A stretch of DNA of 64,000 bases, from NCBI GenBank assembly GCA_963822825.1, contig CAWGIW010000006.1, positions 434,001 to 498,000 on the forward strand, written 5' to 3'. Source of the stretch: JAWWPY01 sp963822825 (GTDB taxonomy: Bacteria; Actinomycetota; Actinomycetes; Streptosporangiales; Streptosporangiaceae). Both the position numbers and the translations under genes were made by a program. A model generated the notes under the pieces. That model did not search any database. It was not told the DNA's origin and saw only the letters and a list, made by a program, of their open reading frames with translations. Positions 18,354 through 27,919 of the stretch are shown here, in pieces (position 1 is the stretch's first letter; every line of letters begins with the position of its first letter).

Positions 18354-21300
18354 ATGAACAGCTTGCCGGGCCAACAGGGTCAGCCCGCGGGTCCGTCACG
18401 ACGCCAGGTGCTACGCGCGGCCGGCGCCGGGCTGGGGGCGGTGGCGTTCGCGCCTGCCATCGCCGGGACGGCGCGAAGCCGGGGCGGTAAATTCCTGCCG
18501 GGCAGCTACGTCGCCGCGGCCGGAGGCCCGGCCAGTTCGCGCTGGTGGCCGGCGGTAAGGCGGCACCGCTGGTCGTCGACGCCAGCGACTATCCCGGCGT
18601 CGTCCGCGTGGCGGGCGACCTGTGCTTGGACATCGGCAAGGTCACCGGTGTCACGCCGGATGTCGTCCAGGGCACGGTCCCTGTCGGCGCGACCCCCGTG
18701 ATCGTCGGCACCATCGGCAGGAGCGCGCTGATCGACGGACTGATCAGCTCCGGCAAGCTGGACGTCAGCGGCATCACCGGCAACTGGGAGACGTCGCTGG
18801 AGACCGTCGTGCAGGATCCGCTGCCCGGTGTGCGGCAAGCCTTCGTCATCGCTGGCAGCGATCAGCGCGGCACCATCTTCGGCGCTTATGACGTCTCGAG
18901 GGCCATCGGTGTTTCGCCGTGGTACTGGTGGGACGACGTCCCGCCGCAGCGGCACGACGCGCTCTACGTGCTGCCCGGCCGGCACAGCCAGGGCACCCCG
19001 GTGGTGAAGTACCGCGGCTTCTATATCAATGACGAGAACCCGGAGACCGGTACCTGGGCACCGGCCTACTTCGGTCCCGGCCTCGCGCCGGGCTATCCGG
19101 GCGGCCTGAACCACAAGTACTACGAGAAGATCTTCGAGCTCGCCCTGCGGCTCAAGGCCAACTACATCTGGCCGGCGGAATGGGGTCGGGCGTTCGCGCT
19201 GGACGACCCGGAGAACCAGGCGACCGCCACCGCGTACGGCATTGTCATGGGCACCTCGCACGACGCGCCGATGGCTCGTGGCATCGAGGAATGGAACCGG
19301 TTCGCGGTTCCCGCCGTCCGTGACGCCAACGGGAACATCATCACGCCGGGCCATGACCCGTACGGCGGGACCGGCGAGTGGAGTTTCCGGTACAACGCGC
19401 GCGGCCATCGAGCAGTACTGGCGTGACGGCATCCAGCGGATGGCCGACCAGAACGCCGAGATGGTTGTGACCGTGGGCATGCGCGGCAACGGCGACACCG
19501 CGCTGACCGACGGCCCCGGCATCGACCTGATGGAAGAGATCATCAGCACCGAGCGGCAGATCATCGCGCGAGGTGACCGGCCAGGACGTCACGACGGTTC
19601 CGCAGGTATGGACCCTCTACAAGGAGGTGCTGCAGTACTGGGACGACGGCCTCCGCGTGCCGGACGACGTCATCGTGGTCTTCACCGACGACAACTGGGG
19701 CAACATCCGGCAGCTCCCCGCTCGGGATCTCCCGCCGCACAAGGGCGGGTACGGGCTGTATTACCACTTCGACTACGTCGGCGCGCCGCGGAGCTACAAG
19801 TGGCTAGACACCATCAACCTGGCCAGCACCTGGGAGCAACTGCATCAGGCCTATGCCTACGGCGATGACCGGCTCTGGATCGCCAACGTCGGCGACGTGA
19901 AGAACGAGGAGGTGCCGCTCCAGTTCTTCCTCGACTATGCCTGGAACCCGGAGGCGATCTCGGCCGGCAATATCGGCGACTGGATACGGCGCTACGCCGC
20001 CGAGAACTTCGGCCTCGCGAACGCGGCCGCCATCGCCGATATCCTGTGGGAATACGCCAGCTGCAGGCCCGGCGCAAGCCGGAACTGCTCAACTGCGCGT
20101 TCGAGTCAGATCCGTCAACGCCATCGGCTGTCTCGTTCGACGACCAGGCGCTGCCCTTCAGCCTGACCGGCTACCGGGAGATGGATCAGGTCACCGCCCA
20201 GTGGCAGCGACTGGCCGCGCGCGCAGACGCCATCGGGCAGTCGCTGCCGGCCGCCGCGCGGGACGCCTGGTTCGGGCTGATCGGCTACGAGGTCGGCGCC
20301 ACCGCCAACCTCTACGCCCTGCGGAAGGCCGAGTTCACCAACATCCGCTACGCCGCCCAGGGCCGTGCCGCCACCAACGACCTCGCCGACCAAGCGGAAG
20401 CGTTCTTCGCCAAGGACCAGGCGATGTCCGGCTACTACAACAACCAGCTCGCCGGAGGGAAGTGGAACGGCTGGCAGACCCAGACCCACATCGGCTATGG
20501 CGATGTGGCGCGGTACGGCTCCAACGCCACCTGGGCGGACCCGCCGCTGCCGGACGAGATATACCCCGCCGTGCAGCGCATCACCGTACCCGTGGCCGCC
20601 GACATGGGCGTGGCCGTCGACGGCTCCGGACGGTGGCCAGTACGCCGCTGCCGTACTTCCCGAGTTCAGCCCTTACCAGACTCAGCCCGGCAGTACATCG
20701 ATGTCTTCAACCGCGGGCAGACGCCGTTCGCCTACACCATCACCACCGGCGTGCCATGGCTGCGGGTCGCTCCCGCATCCGGCACCGTCGACGAGCAGAT
20801 CCGCGCCACCGTCCAGGTCGACTGGCGCCGGGCCCCGACGGGCAGCAGCCACCGTGCCCATCACCATCTCCGGTGCCGGCACGGCCGTCATCGTCCAGGC
20901 GCCGGTCGGCAAACCGGGCATCCGTCCCGGTCAGCTTCGGGGATTCGTCGAAGCCAACGGCTACGTCGCCGATGCAGGCCGACCACTACAGTCGCGCCAT
21001 CGGTGACTGGCTCGTGGCAGCGCATCCCCGGCATCGGCCTGACCGGAGCGGGCATGGAGCCGCTGCCGGTCACCGGGCCATCACAGCCACTCAGCGACAG
21101 CAGCCCGCGGCTGCAGTACACGATGACGCTCACCAGCTACGGGGCCGGTGAAGGTCTGGGCCTGGCTCTGCCCGCGCAACGACGTCCTGGCACACGGCGG
21201 CCTGCAGTACGCGCATCTCCGTCGACGACGAAACCCCTCAGACGGTCAACATCCAGCAGCAGACGGGAGCCAACGACGCCACGATGAACACCCAGTGGGG

Positions 21301-21484
21301 ACGCAACATCGCCGACAACGTCAACCGCACCGTCACCACCCACGTCATCGCCAGCCCGGGAGTCCACACCCTCACCTTCTGGGTCATCGACCCGACCGTC
21401 GTCCTCCAGAGACTCGTCGTCGATACGGGCGGCCTCGAAGACAGCTACCTCGGGCCGCCGGAGAGCATGCGCGTGCCGGGCTAA
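18354..21484 (+). pseudogene. Tat-exported GH115 xylan alpha-1,2-glucuronidase, multiply frameshifted
   Basis: MNSLPGQQGQPAGPSRRQVL gives a twin-arginine signal with GGAGGG seven bases before ATG 18354. The body can be followed through about nine frame changes: DYPGVVRVAGDLCLDIGKVT, PWYWWDDVPPQRHDALYVLP, YRGFYINDENP, KANYIWPAEWGRAF, AEMVVTVGMRGNGDTAL, VVFTDDNWGNIRQLP, DRLWIANVGDVKNEEVPLQF and a C-terminal GVHTLTFWVIDPTVVLQRLV. Segments such as FINDE-P, WPAEWG and NVGD-KP/NEE are the GH115 core. The enzyme removes (methyl)glucuronic acid from xylan. One indel is a GGG-to-GG change (near 18535); others are not homopolymeric. Total span fits a full-length protein of about 1040 residues, so nothing large is deleted. 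Confidence 0.75.
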
Positions 21485-21512
21485 CGTTTCAGGGGCGTCC
21501 CTGAAAAGGCGA

Positions 21513-21692
21513 TGAGGTGTATGTCAACAATGACCCAGTCGCCGCGCTGCACGCGAAGTCGCTGCTGGTCGGCTCGGACGGGGTATTGGCCGTCAGGGCG
21601 GACCTCACGGAGCCGGAGGCGATCATGTCCGGGGCCCTCATTGACCCTGCCGCGGCGGCCTGCGTGCTGCTCGCCGCAGTGCTGCACTTCAT
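21513..21692 (+). pseudogene. S-adenosylmethionine-dependent methyltransferase (DUF574-type) fragment
   Basis: VYVNNDPVAALHAKSLLVGS, VRADLTEPEAIM and LLAAVLHFM correspond to the YVDNDP...H, ADLRDP and AVLHF motifs of the actinobacterial SAM methyltransferase family. About 60 residues remain. It meets a YceI fragment tail-to-tail at about 21690, so two remnants have been joined by a deletion. Confidence 0.6.
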
Positions 21693-21938
21693 GACCGCAG
21701 GTGATCGTCCCGCTTCTTGTTCTTCGTATCGATGGACCGGGCGTCCACTTCTACCGTCCCCGCCCGGACGGCGACACCTCGCCGGTCCCGGTGACCTTAC
21801 GGAAAACGCCCTTGACCGGAGCAGGCCCCAGATGCTCTTGGACCTGAGCCGGATTTCCGACCTGGACGCGTCCAGGGTCCAGGACCTGGCGGCCTTCCCG
21901 TCGCTCAGCGCCTGCGCCGCCGTTGAGGTCAGTGGCAT
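21689..21938 (-). pseudogene. YceI-family lipid-binding protein fragment
   Basis: Reads SWTLDASRSEIRLRSKSIWG, then in a second frame PVKGVFRKVTGTGEVSPSGR, and in a third VDARSIDTKNKKRDDHLRS followed by TGA. This is the first half of the YceI lipocalin-like barrel (W-D-S-V-F--K...VKG-F, V-A-SI-T-N-KRD-HLRS). Two indels and loss of the C-terminal half. Confidence 0.6.
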
Positions 21939-22068
21939 GTCGCCGCGCTCGAGCAGTAGAACGAGCGCACCTCCGACGCGAGATGATCTTGACATCTCAC
22001 GCAGGGCGACCATGCCTGTCTAGTGGTTTTCGCGTTCCGCCCGCGCGGGACCCTGGCAAGATGATCGG

Positions 22069-22514
22069 CTAAGCGTAGTATCGGTGGATCGCCTGCGCGA
22101 CGCACGCGGGCTTGGCGGCGCCCTCGCACTCGAGTACGGCGTCCACGATGGTCTCGATGCCGCCGGGGATGTCGTTTGACGGCGGCGAGGGTGGCGCCGA
22201 GCCTGATCTTGGAGCCGACGGGGACCGGCGGGGGAACCGCACCTTGTTGAGCCCGTAGTTGATGCTGGTTCGCGCGCCGCGGATCTCCACCAGCTCGCTC
22301 CGCAGCGGATGAGCAGGGCTAGCGTCAGCTAGCCGTGCGCGATCGTCGTGCCGAACGGCCCGGATCTGGCCCGCTCAGGGTCGGTGTGGGTCCACTGGTG
22401 GTCGTCGGTGGCGTCGGCGAACATGTCGATCCGCTCTTCCGGAACCGGCTGTCGCCCAGGCGCTCTCCGGACCTGGCCTTTGAGCTCGCCGAAGCTGTCG
22501 ATGACGATGGTCAT
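22069..22514 (-). pseudogene. MaoC-like enoyl-CoA hydratase, broken
   Basis: MTIVIDSFGELKGQV starts with an ATG that overlaps the stop of the acyl-CoA ligase (ATGA). RIDMFADATDDHQWTHTDPE and GPFGTTIAHG are the hot-dog hydratase signature (D/H catalytic pair). The next codon is TAG where Tyr is usual (AHGYLTL). Later frames give RTSINYGLNKVRFP, PVPVGSKIRLGATLAAV and IPGGIETIVDAVLECEG, ending HRYYA. One nonsense codon and three frame changes. As last gene of the operon it would hydrate an enoyl-CoA intermediate; the function now seems lost or supplied elsewhere. Confidence 0.65.
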
Positions 22515-23974
22515 GGGGTGCTCCCGTGGAGTTCGGCGAGCCGGGCCTTGAGGATCTTCCCCGTTCCGTTCCGGGGCAGTTCACTGGCGAAGACTAGCGA
22601 TTTAGGGATCTTGTACCGGGCGAGCTTCCCGTCGAGGAAACCGAGGATTTCTTCCATAACGGCGGTGGTGTCTGCCCTGAGTACCACCACAGCCCGCCCG
22701 ACCTCGCCCCACTCCTGGTCGGGTACCCCAATCACGGCGCACTCGGCGACGGCCGGGTGGTGGAGCAGAACCTGCTCGACCTCGGCGGGGTACACGTTCT
22801 CGCCGCCGGAGATGAACATGTCCTTGATCCGGCCGCGGATGAACACGTATCCGTCCTCGTCGACGGTGGCGGCGTCGCCTGTCATGAGCCAGCCCTGGAG
22901 GGGTTCCCGCTTCCAGTAGCCGGGCGTCACGTTAGGGCCGGAGACGATGATCTCGCCGGTCTGGCCCGGCGCGACCACGGCCAGGCCCTCATCGACCACG
23001 CGGACGTCGGTGAAGAAGCACGGCGTTCCGGCCGAGCCGGCTTTGCTGACCGATTCACGCGCGCGCAGGAACAGCGCGCCCGGCGAGGTCTCGGTCAGCC
23101 CGTAGCCCTGGGCGAAGGTGAGCCCGCGCCGCTGGTAGGCGTGGATCAGCGGCGTGGGAACCGGGGCGCCGCCGCACAGCAGGATCCGCAGCGACGACAG
23201 ATCCGCGGTGTCCCAGCCGGGCACGCGCGTCATCGCGCTGAACATGGCGGGAACCCCGAACATCCAGGTCACCCGGTACTCCGCGATCAGCTCCAGGGCG
23301 TACGCCGGATCGAACGCCGGCATCAGCACCGACGTGCCGCCCTTGAGGAAGGTCGGCAGGAAGAGCTGGTTCAGCGCGGCGGTGTGAAACATGGGGGCGC
23401 TGACCAGGCTGACCTCGTCGCTGGCGATATCGGTGTCGATCACCATATTGAAGCAGTTCCAGGTGATGTTCGCGTGGCTGAGCTGGACGCCCTTGGGGCG
23501 TCCGCTCGTCCCGGAGGTGTACTGGATCATGCACAGGTCGTCCTGGCTCACCGGAGTGTCCAGCAGCTCGCCCGGCTCCGCGTCACGCATCTTCGCCGCG
23601 CCGATCGAGCAGCGGACGCGCAGTGCGGTGACCGTGTCCGCGAAGGCCTCGTCCCAGACGAGCACGCTGGGCTCGCAGTCGTCGAGTACCGCCGCGAGTT
23701 CCGGCGGGGCCAGCCGGAAGTTCAACGGGACGAAGACCGCCCCCAGCGCGCCGGCGGCGAACAGCGTCTGCGGAAGTTCGGGCAGGTTCCTGCCCAGATA
23801 GGCGACCCGGTCTCCGGGCCGGATGCCCAGGCCGCGCAGCCGGTGAGCGGCACCGTTGACCCGCGCGGCGAACTCGGCATAGGTCCAGCCCCGTCCGTCG
23901 TGAACGACAGCAGTCGTATCCGGGGTCATCCTGGCGCGCCGGTCGGGCCAGGAGCCGGTTCCCTGGTTGCGCAC
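22511..23974 (-). CDS. AMP-forming acyl-CoA synthetase (fatty/aromatic acid-CoA ligase)
   Basis: 487 residues, intact ANL-superfamily ligase. P-loop YTSGTSGRPKG at 152-162, YGLTE near 305, TGD near 385, the hinge GRIKDMFISGGENVYP, and the C-terminal catalytic Lys473 in NGTGKILK. It adenylates a carboxylic acid and transfers it to CoA. Substrate class is uncertain; the length and FISGGENVYP motif fit the short FadD-like/benzoate-type ligases. The gene starts seven bases after the amidohydrolase stop and overlaps the MaoC start, so it belongs to the SDR-amidohydrolase-ligase-MaoC operon. Confidence 0.88.
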   Translation of the reverse strand: MRNQGTGSWPDRRARMTPDTTAVVHDGRGWTYAEFAARVNGAAHRLRGLGIRPGDRVAYLGRNLPELPQTLFAAGALGAVFVPLNFRLAPPELAAVLDDCEPSVLVWDEAFADTVTALRVRCSIGAAKMRDAEPGELLDTPVSQDDLCMIQYTSGTSGRPKGVQLSHANITWNCFNMVIDTDIASDEVSLVSAPMFHTAALNQLFLPTFLKGGTSVLMPAFDPAYALELIAEYRVTWMFGVPAMFSAMTRVPGWDTADLSSLRILLCGGAPVPTPLIHAYQRRGLTFAQGYGLTETSPGALFLRARESVSKAGSAGTPCFFTDVRVVDEGLAVVAPGQTGEIIVSGPNVTPGYWKREPLQGWLMTGDAATVDEDGYVFIRGRIKDMFISGGENVYPAEVEQVLLHHPAVAECAVIGVPDQEWGEVGRAVVVLRADTTAVMEEILGFLDGKLARYKIPKSLVFASELPRNGTGKILKARLAELHGSTP

Positions 23975-23980
23975 CGCGAG

Positions 23981-24859
23981 TCAGCCCGCGTCCAGCCCGA
24001 GCAGGCGCATCGCGTTCTGCTTGAGTATCAGCGGCCGGACCTCGGGCTTGATGTCGAGTGTGTCGAAGTCCGCCAGCCACCGGTCCGGGGTGATCACCGG
24101 GAAGTCCGAACCGAACAGCACCTTGCCCCTCAGCAGCGTGTTCGCGTACCGGACAAGCTGCGGGGGGAAGTATTTCGGCGACCAGCCGGACAGGTCGATG
24201 TACACGTTCGGCTTGTGCGTGGCCACCGCCAGTGCCTCGGCCTGCCAGGGAAACGACGGGTGCGCCAGGATGACCGGCATGCCGGGGAAGTCCGCCGCCA
24301 CGTCATCGAGGTCCAGCGGGTTGGAGTACTTCAGCCGGATGCCGCCGCCATCGGGCACCCCGGCGCCGATCCCGGTCTGCCCGGTGTGGAACAGCGCGGG
24401 CACGCCGAGCTCGGAGATGACCTCGTACAGCGGGTAGGCCATCGGGTCGTTCGGGTGGAAGGCCTGAAGCGAGGGATGGAACTTGAACCCGCGCACACCA
24501 TGGGAGTCCACCAGGCGCCGGGCCTGGCGGACCGCAGCCTTGCCCTTCCACGGGTCGAGACTGGCGAACGGGATCAGCATCCGGGTATTTGGCCAGGACC
24601 GGGCGACGTCCTCGTTCGGCACCGGCGGATGGCCGGTGGCGGTCTCGGCGTCCACGGTGAAGACGACGGCCGCCATCCGGCGCTGCCGGTAGTACGCCGC
24701 CATCTCATCGATCGTCGGATGCGGATTCCCGGCCTTGAAGTATCTGGCCTTGGCCGCCTCAAGCTCCGCGGGCAGCGAGGTGTGCCCGTCGGAGGAGATC
24801 TCCGCGTGCGTGTGCACGTCGATGGCGACCAGGTTCTCCAGGTCCAGCGACGAGGTCAC
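23981..24859 (-). CDS. Amidohydrolase_2 family metal-dependent hydrolase/decarboxylase
   Basis: 292 residues. AIDVHTHAEI near residue 13-22 supplies the HxH metal ligands, FKFHPS and LFHTGQTG the barrel strands, ILAHPSFPW a further His, and FGSDFPVI the catalytic Asp. This is the ACMSD / gamma-resorcylate decarboxylase / 4-oxalomesaconate hydratase group (PF04909), common in aromatic-ring catabolism. The GTG at 24859 overlaps the stop of the upstream SDR gene (GTGA), so I prefer it to the longer frame. The exact reaction cannot be told. Confidence 0.82.
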   Translation of the reverse strand: MTSSLDLENLVAIDVHTHAEISSDGHTSLPAELEAAKARYFKAGNPHPTIDEMAAYYRQRRMAAVVFTVDAETATGHPPVPNEDVARSWPNTRMLIPFASLDPWKGKAAVRQARRLVDSHGVRGFKFHPSLQAFHPNDPMAYPLYEVISELGVPALFHTGQTGIGAGVPDGGGIRLKYSNPLDLDDVAADFPGMPVILAHPSFPWQAEALAVATHKPNVYIDLSGWSPKYFPPQLVRYANTLLRGKVLFGSDFPVITPDRWLADFDTLDIKPEVRPLILKQNAMRLLGLDAG

Positions 24860-25767
24860 TGCCGCTCCCCCGGTGCCGGGATGCCGACCGTCTGTGTATG
24901 GCGGCCCAGCGTCCCCGGCCAGGCATCGGCGATCGAGCCTGGATCCCAGCCTCCCTCTCGGAGGGCGACCGCGATCTCCTGCGGATGCGACCACAGCGAC
25001 AGCCGATCCCCGCCGATTCCCACGCACTGGCCGGTCACGCCGGCTGCCGCGTCCGAGGCGAGGAACACCACCAGGCCCGCGGCATCCTCCGGCGTGCCGA
25101 ACCCCTCTCCGCTCCGCAGCCAGGCGGGGAACGGCTCGCCGCGCCGCTCCCACGCCTCCACATAGGGAGCGAAGGCGGGGATCGTCACGGTCATCGCGGT
25201 AGCCGCGACCGGAATGATGCCGTTGACCGTGATGGCCGCCCTGGCGCACTCCATGGACCAGGTGCGCACCATGGCCGCGATCCCCGCCTTGGCCGCGGCA
25301 TAGTTCGTCTGGCCGAAGTTGCCCCGCTGGCCGGCCGGCGATCCGACCAGGATCAGCCGCCCGCCGCCGTTTTCCCGCATGTGCCGGACCGCCGCACGAG
25401 CGCAGGTGAACGTGCCGCGCAGGTGCACGCCGATCACCGCGTCGAAATCCTCGTCAGTCATCTTCCACAGCACCCGATCCCGCAGGATGCCGGCGTTGGT
25501 AACCAGGATGTCGAGCCGCCCGAACGCCTCCAGGGCCGCCGTGACCAGTTCGTCGGCCGCCCCGGCCGTCCCCACCGCGGCCGTGTGCGCCACCCCCGTG
25601 CCACCGGAGCCGGTGATCGCGCTCGCCGCATGGTCGGCCAGGTCCTTGTCGGCGTCGTTGACGATCACGCTGGCCCCGGCTCGCGACAGCGCGGTCGCGT
25701 AGGCCAGGCCCAGACCGCGCCCGGCACCGGTGACAACCGCCGCCTTACCGCTCAGATCCGTGCTCAT
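24856..25767 (-). CDS. Short-chain dehydrogenase/reductase
   Basis: 303 residues. Cofactor motif TGAGRGLG (13-20), NAG (91-93), catalytic Ser143, Tyr156 and Lys160 (YAAAK). Sequence style is that of the dehydrogenase part of multifunctional beta-oxidation enzymes (VTGAGRGLGLAYA...). It is the first gene of the minus-strand catabolic operon and would oxidise a hydroxyacyl-CoA or alcohol. The ACAGG-AAA-CCTGT palindrome lies 39-51 bases upstream of its start. Confidence 0.88.
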   Translation of the reverse strand: MSTDLSGKAAVVTGAGRGLGLAYATALSRAGASVIVNDADKDLADHAASAITGSGGTGVAHTAAVGTAGAADELVTAALEAFGRLDILVTNAGILRDRVLWKMTDEDFDAVIGVHLRGTFTCARAAVRHMRENGGGRLILVGSPAGQRGNFGQTNYAAAKAGIAAMVRTWSMECARAAITVNGIIPVAATAMTVTIPAFAPYVEAWERRGEPFPAWLRSGEGFGTPEDAAGLVVFLASDAAAGVTGQCVGIGGDRLSLWSHPQEIAVALREGGWDPGSIADAWPGTLGRHTQTVGIPAPGERQ

Positions 25768-25805
25768 CGCCGACTCCCTCGTCAGGGTTCCTGGGAGGAA
25801 GATAG

Positions 25806-25818
25806 ACAGGAAACCTGT
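25806..25818. promoter_or_regulatory. Operator candidate of the SDR operon
   Basis: ACAGG-AAA-CCTGT, perfect 5-bp arms around AAA, about 40 bases upstream of the SDR start codon. An almost identical palindrome lies upstream of the MFS gene at 26135. A MarR gene is the third gene of that second operon, the obvious candidate binder. Confidence 0.6.
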
Positions 25819-26134
25819 TCATCACAAGTCGATGGTTCACATCACGGGCCCCAGCGCCCTGCAGATGAGGCTGTTCACGCTGGACGAATTGCCCGAGAGC
25901 ATGCCAGACAACCATCGCGAGCTGGCAGCGGGCTAACCATACGCCGGCAGCCGAGCCGATACCTGCTGCATCTGCTGGTGGAGATGCCCCTCAAACCGTA
26001 GAGACATCGGTTTGGGTAATCGAGCTGGCCTACTCACGCCCGCGCCGGGCGGGGGGTTGGCTCGGTGTGCCCAACGCTGCGTTGAGCATGATCACGATGG
26101 CCGGGCGCGGGCTACACCACCGGAACGAAAGTTA
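25819..26134. other. Intergenic, no recognisable gene
   Basis: Short plus-strand frames (for example from 25832) have no family match. The stretch separates the two operators. Confidence 0.4.
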
Positions 26135-26149
26135 TACAGGAAACCTGTA
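26135..26149. promoter_or_regulatory. Operator candidate of the MFS-hydrolase-MarR operon
   Basis: TACAGG-AAA-CCTGTA, perfect 6-bp arms around AAA, 70 bases before the MFS start. The core of 13 bases is identical to 25806-25818. Confidence 0.6.
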
Positions 26150-26218
26150 CATCTTCACGATGGCGTGACATGATTCGGGCCAAGTCAGGACCACTCGGAG
26201 ATGCGAGGAGCGTCCCCA

Positions 26219-27919
26219 ATGGCCGAACTTGACCTCGATGCCGGAAGACCCGGAGCGACCAGCACCGGAGAACTCACCACCGGAACCCTTGCCGCCGCCG
26301 CGATCGCCGTCTGCGTGGCGCAGGTAGCGCTCGCCGTCCCGGCCGTGCTGAACGGCCTGTTTCAGACCGATCTCGGACCCACCTCGTCACAGCTCACCTG
26401 GATCTCCGACGCATTCCTCGTTCCCGTCTGCCTGCTGGAGCTGACCTTCGGCGTCCTCGGCGACCTGTTCGGCCGCAAGCGGCTGCTGGTCGGCGGCGCC
26501 GTCGTCCTCGCCGTCGGCGAGGCCGTCGCCGTGCTGACCCCCGGCGCGGGAACCGCCACGGGCTCGCGGGTCCTGGTGCTGTGGGCCGGGCAGATAATCG
26601 CCGGCATCGGCGCCGCGGCGCTGTTCCCCACCAGCCTGGCGATGGTCGCGGCCGGCACGCGCACCGCACGACAGCGGGCCCGGTCGATCTCCATCTGGGC
26701 GGCCGCGCTGTCGGTCGGCGGGACCATCTCATCGGTACTCGCGGGCCTGGTCTCCAAGCTGCACTTCGGCAGCGACCCGAACGCCGGCTGGCGGTGGGCG
26801 TTCATCGTCGTGCTGATCCTGGCGCTCGTCAGCGCGACTGTGTCGTTCATCGCGGCGCGAAATTCCTCCGCGCCGGCCGGCCGGTCCCTTGACATCCCCG
26901 GCCAGGTCACGATCGCGGTCGCGCTCTTCGCGCTGCTGTACGGCGTCATCCAGGGACCGACCAGCGGGTGGGGCAGCGGCCAGGTGATCGCCGGCTTCGT
27001 CGTGGCCGCGGTCTTCTTCATCCTGTTCCTGCTCACCGAACGCCGGACGACGGCTCCGCTGCTGCGGCTGGACCTGTTCGCGAACCGGGCCTTTGCCGTC
27101 GCCTCTATCGTCACGGTGCTCGGCATGTTCGCCTTCCTCGGCGTGGCCTACGCGACCAGCATCCGGCTCTCCGCCATCGAGGGATTCTCCCCGCTGAAGA
27201 CCTCGATCGCGTTCGTGTTCCTGAACGGCATGGCGCTTGTCCAGGTCATGCTGACCGCACGGGTCGTGGAGCGGTACAACCCGAAGTGGCCGCTCGGCAC
27301 CGGCTTCGTGCTGATGGCCGCCGGAGCGCTGTGGCTGGCGGCGGTACCGGCCACCAATCTGTCGCTGGCACCGGTCATCGTCCCGTTCATCCTGGTCGGG
27401 GCCGGCTTCGCGCTGGCCGTGACCTCGGTGACGTCGGTCACGGTGAACGCGGTGCCGAACCACCTGCAGGGCATGGCCAGCGGCACCACGAACATGCTCC
27501 GCGACTTCGGCTTCACCCTCGGCCCGGCGGTGATCGGCGCGGTCGCGCTCAGCCAGGCTGCGGCCTCCATGGCACGCACGGTAGCCGCGAGCCCGTCGCT
27601 GCGCGCGGCGGTCAGCGCGTTCAACGCCGCGCCGGCCCACGTGCCCGTCGCGCAACGCGCCTCGGTAGAGGCCGCGGTGGGCGCGGTCAACTCCGGGCCG
27701 CTGGGCGCCAACGCGGTGCCCGCCGCCGTCCCAGGCCCCGGCGGCAAGATGGTCCCATTCAACCCGCTGAAGGAGGTCGCCTTCCACGCGCTCAGCCACG
27801 CCTACTCCATCGGCTTCCTGATCTGCGGCATCGCCGCGCTGGTCGCCGCCGCGCTCACCTTCACGGCCGTACGCGGACAGGCACACGAAACACTTCTCAA
27901 CCCGGAGACGCTGTCATGA
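26219..27919 (+). CDS. MFS transporter, DHA2-like 14-helix drug/metabolite exporter
   Basis: 566 residues with about 14 membrane helices. The loop motif GDLFGRKRLLVGG after the second helix is MFS motif A, and GQIIAGIGAAALFPTSLAM the fourth-helix region of DHA2 proteins such as EmrB/QacA. A large loop near residues 470-510 precedes the last helix. GAGGAG eight bases before ATG 26219 sets the start. Its stop overlaps the hydrolase start (ATGA). Proton-driven export is the family role; in this setting it may handle the substrate or product of the neighbouring catabolic operon. Confidence 0.87.
   Translation: MAELDLDAGRPGATSTGELTTGTLAAAAIAVCVAQVALAVPAVLNGLFQTDLGPTSSQLTWISDAFLVPVCLLELTFGVLGDLFGRKRLLVGGAVVLAVGEAVAVLTPGAGTATGSRVLVLWAGQIIAGIGAAALFPTSLAMVAAGTRTARQRARSISIWAAALSVGGTISSVLAGLVSKLHFGSDPNAGWRWAFIVVLILALVSATVSFIAARNSSAPAGRSLDIPGQVTIAVALFALLYGVIQGPTSGWGSGQVIAGFVVAAVFFILFLLTERRTTAPLLRLDLFANRAFAVASIVTVLGMFAFLGVAYATSIRLSAIEGFSPLKTSIAFVFLNGMALVQVMLTARVVERYNPKWPLGTGFVLMAAGALWLAAVPATNLSLAPVIVPFILVGAGFALAVTSVTSVTVNAVPNHLQGMASGTTNMLRDFGFTLGPAVIGAVALSQAAASMARTVAASPSLRAAVSAFNAAPAHVPVAQRASVEAAVGAVNSGPLGANAVPAAVPGPGGKMVPFNPLKEVAFHALSHAYSIGFLICGIAALVAAALTFTAVRGQAHETLLNPETLS

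Noticed and set aside
22757..25165. An 802-codon plus-strand open frame across the catabolic operon
   Set aside because: It runs antisense to three genes with complete catalytic motifs and itself shows only low-complexity composition.
26362..27886. Long open frames on the minus strand opposite the MFS gene
   Set aside because: They are Arg/Asp-rich shadows of a high-GC gene; the plus-strand frame has clear membrane helices and MFS motifs.
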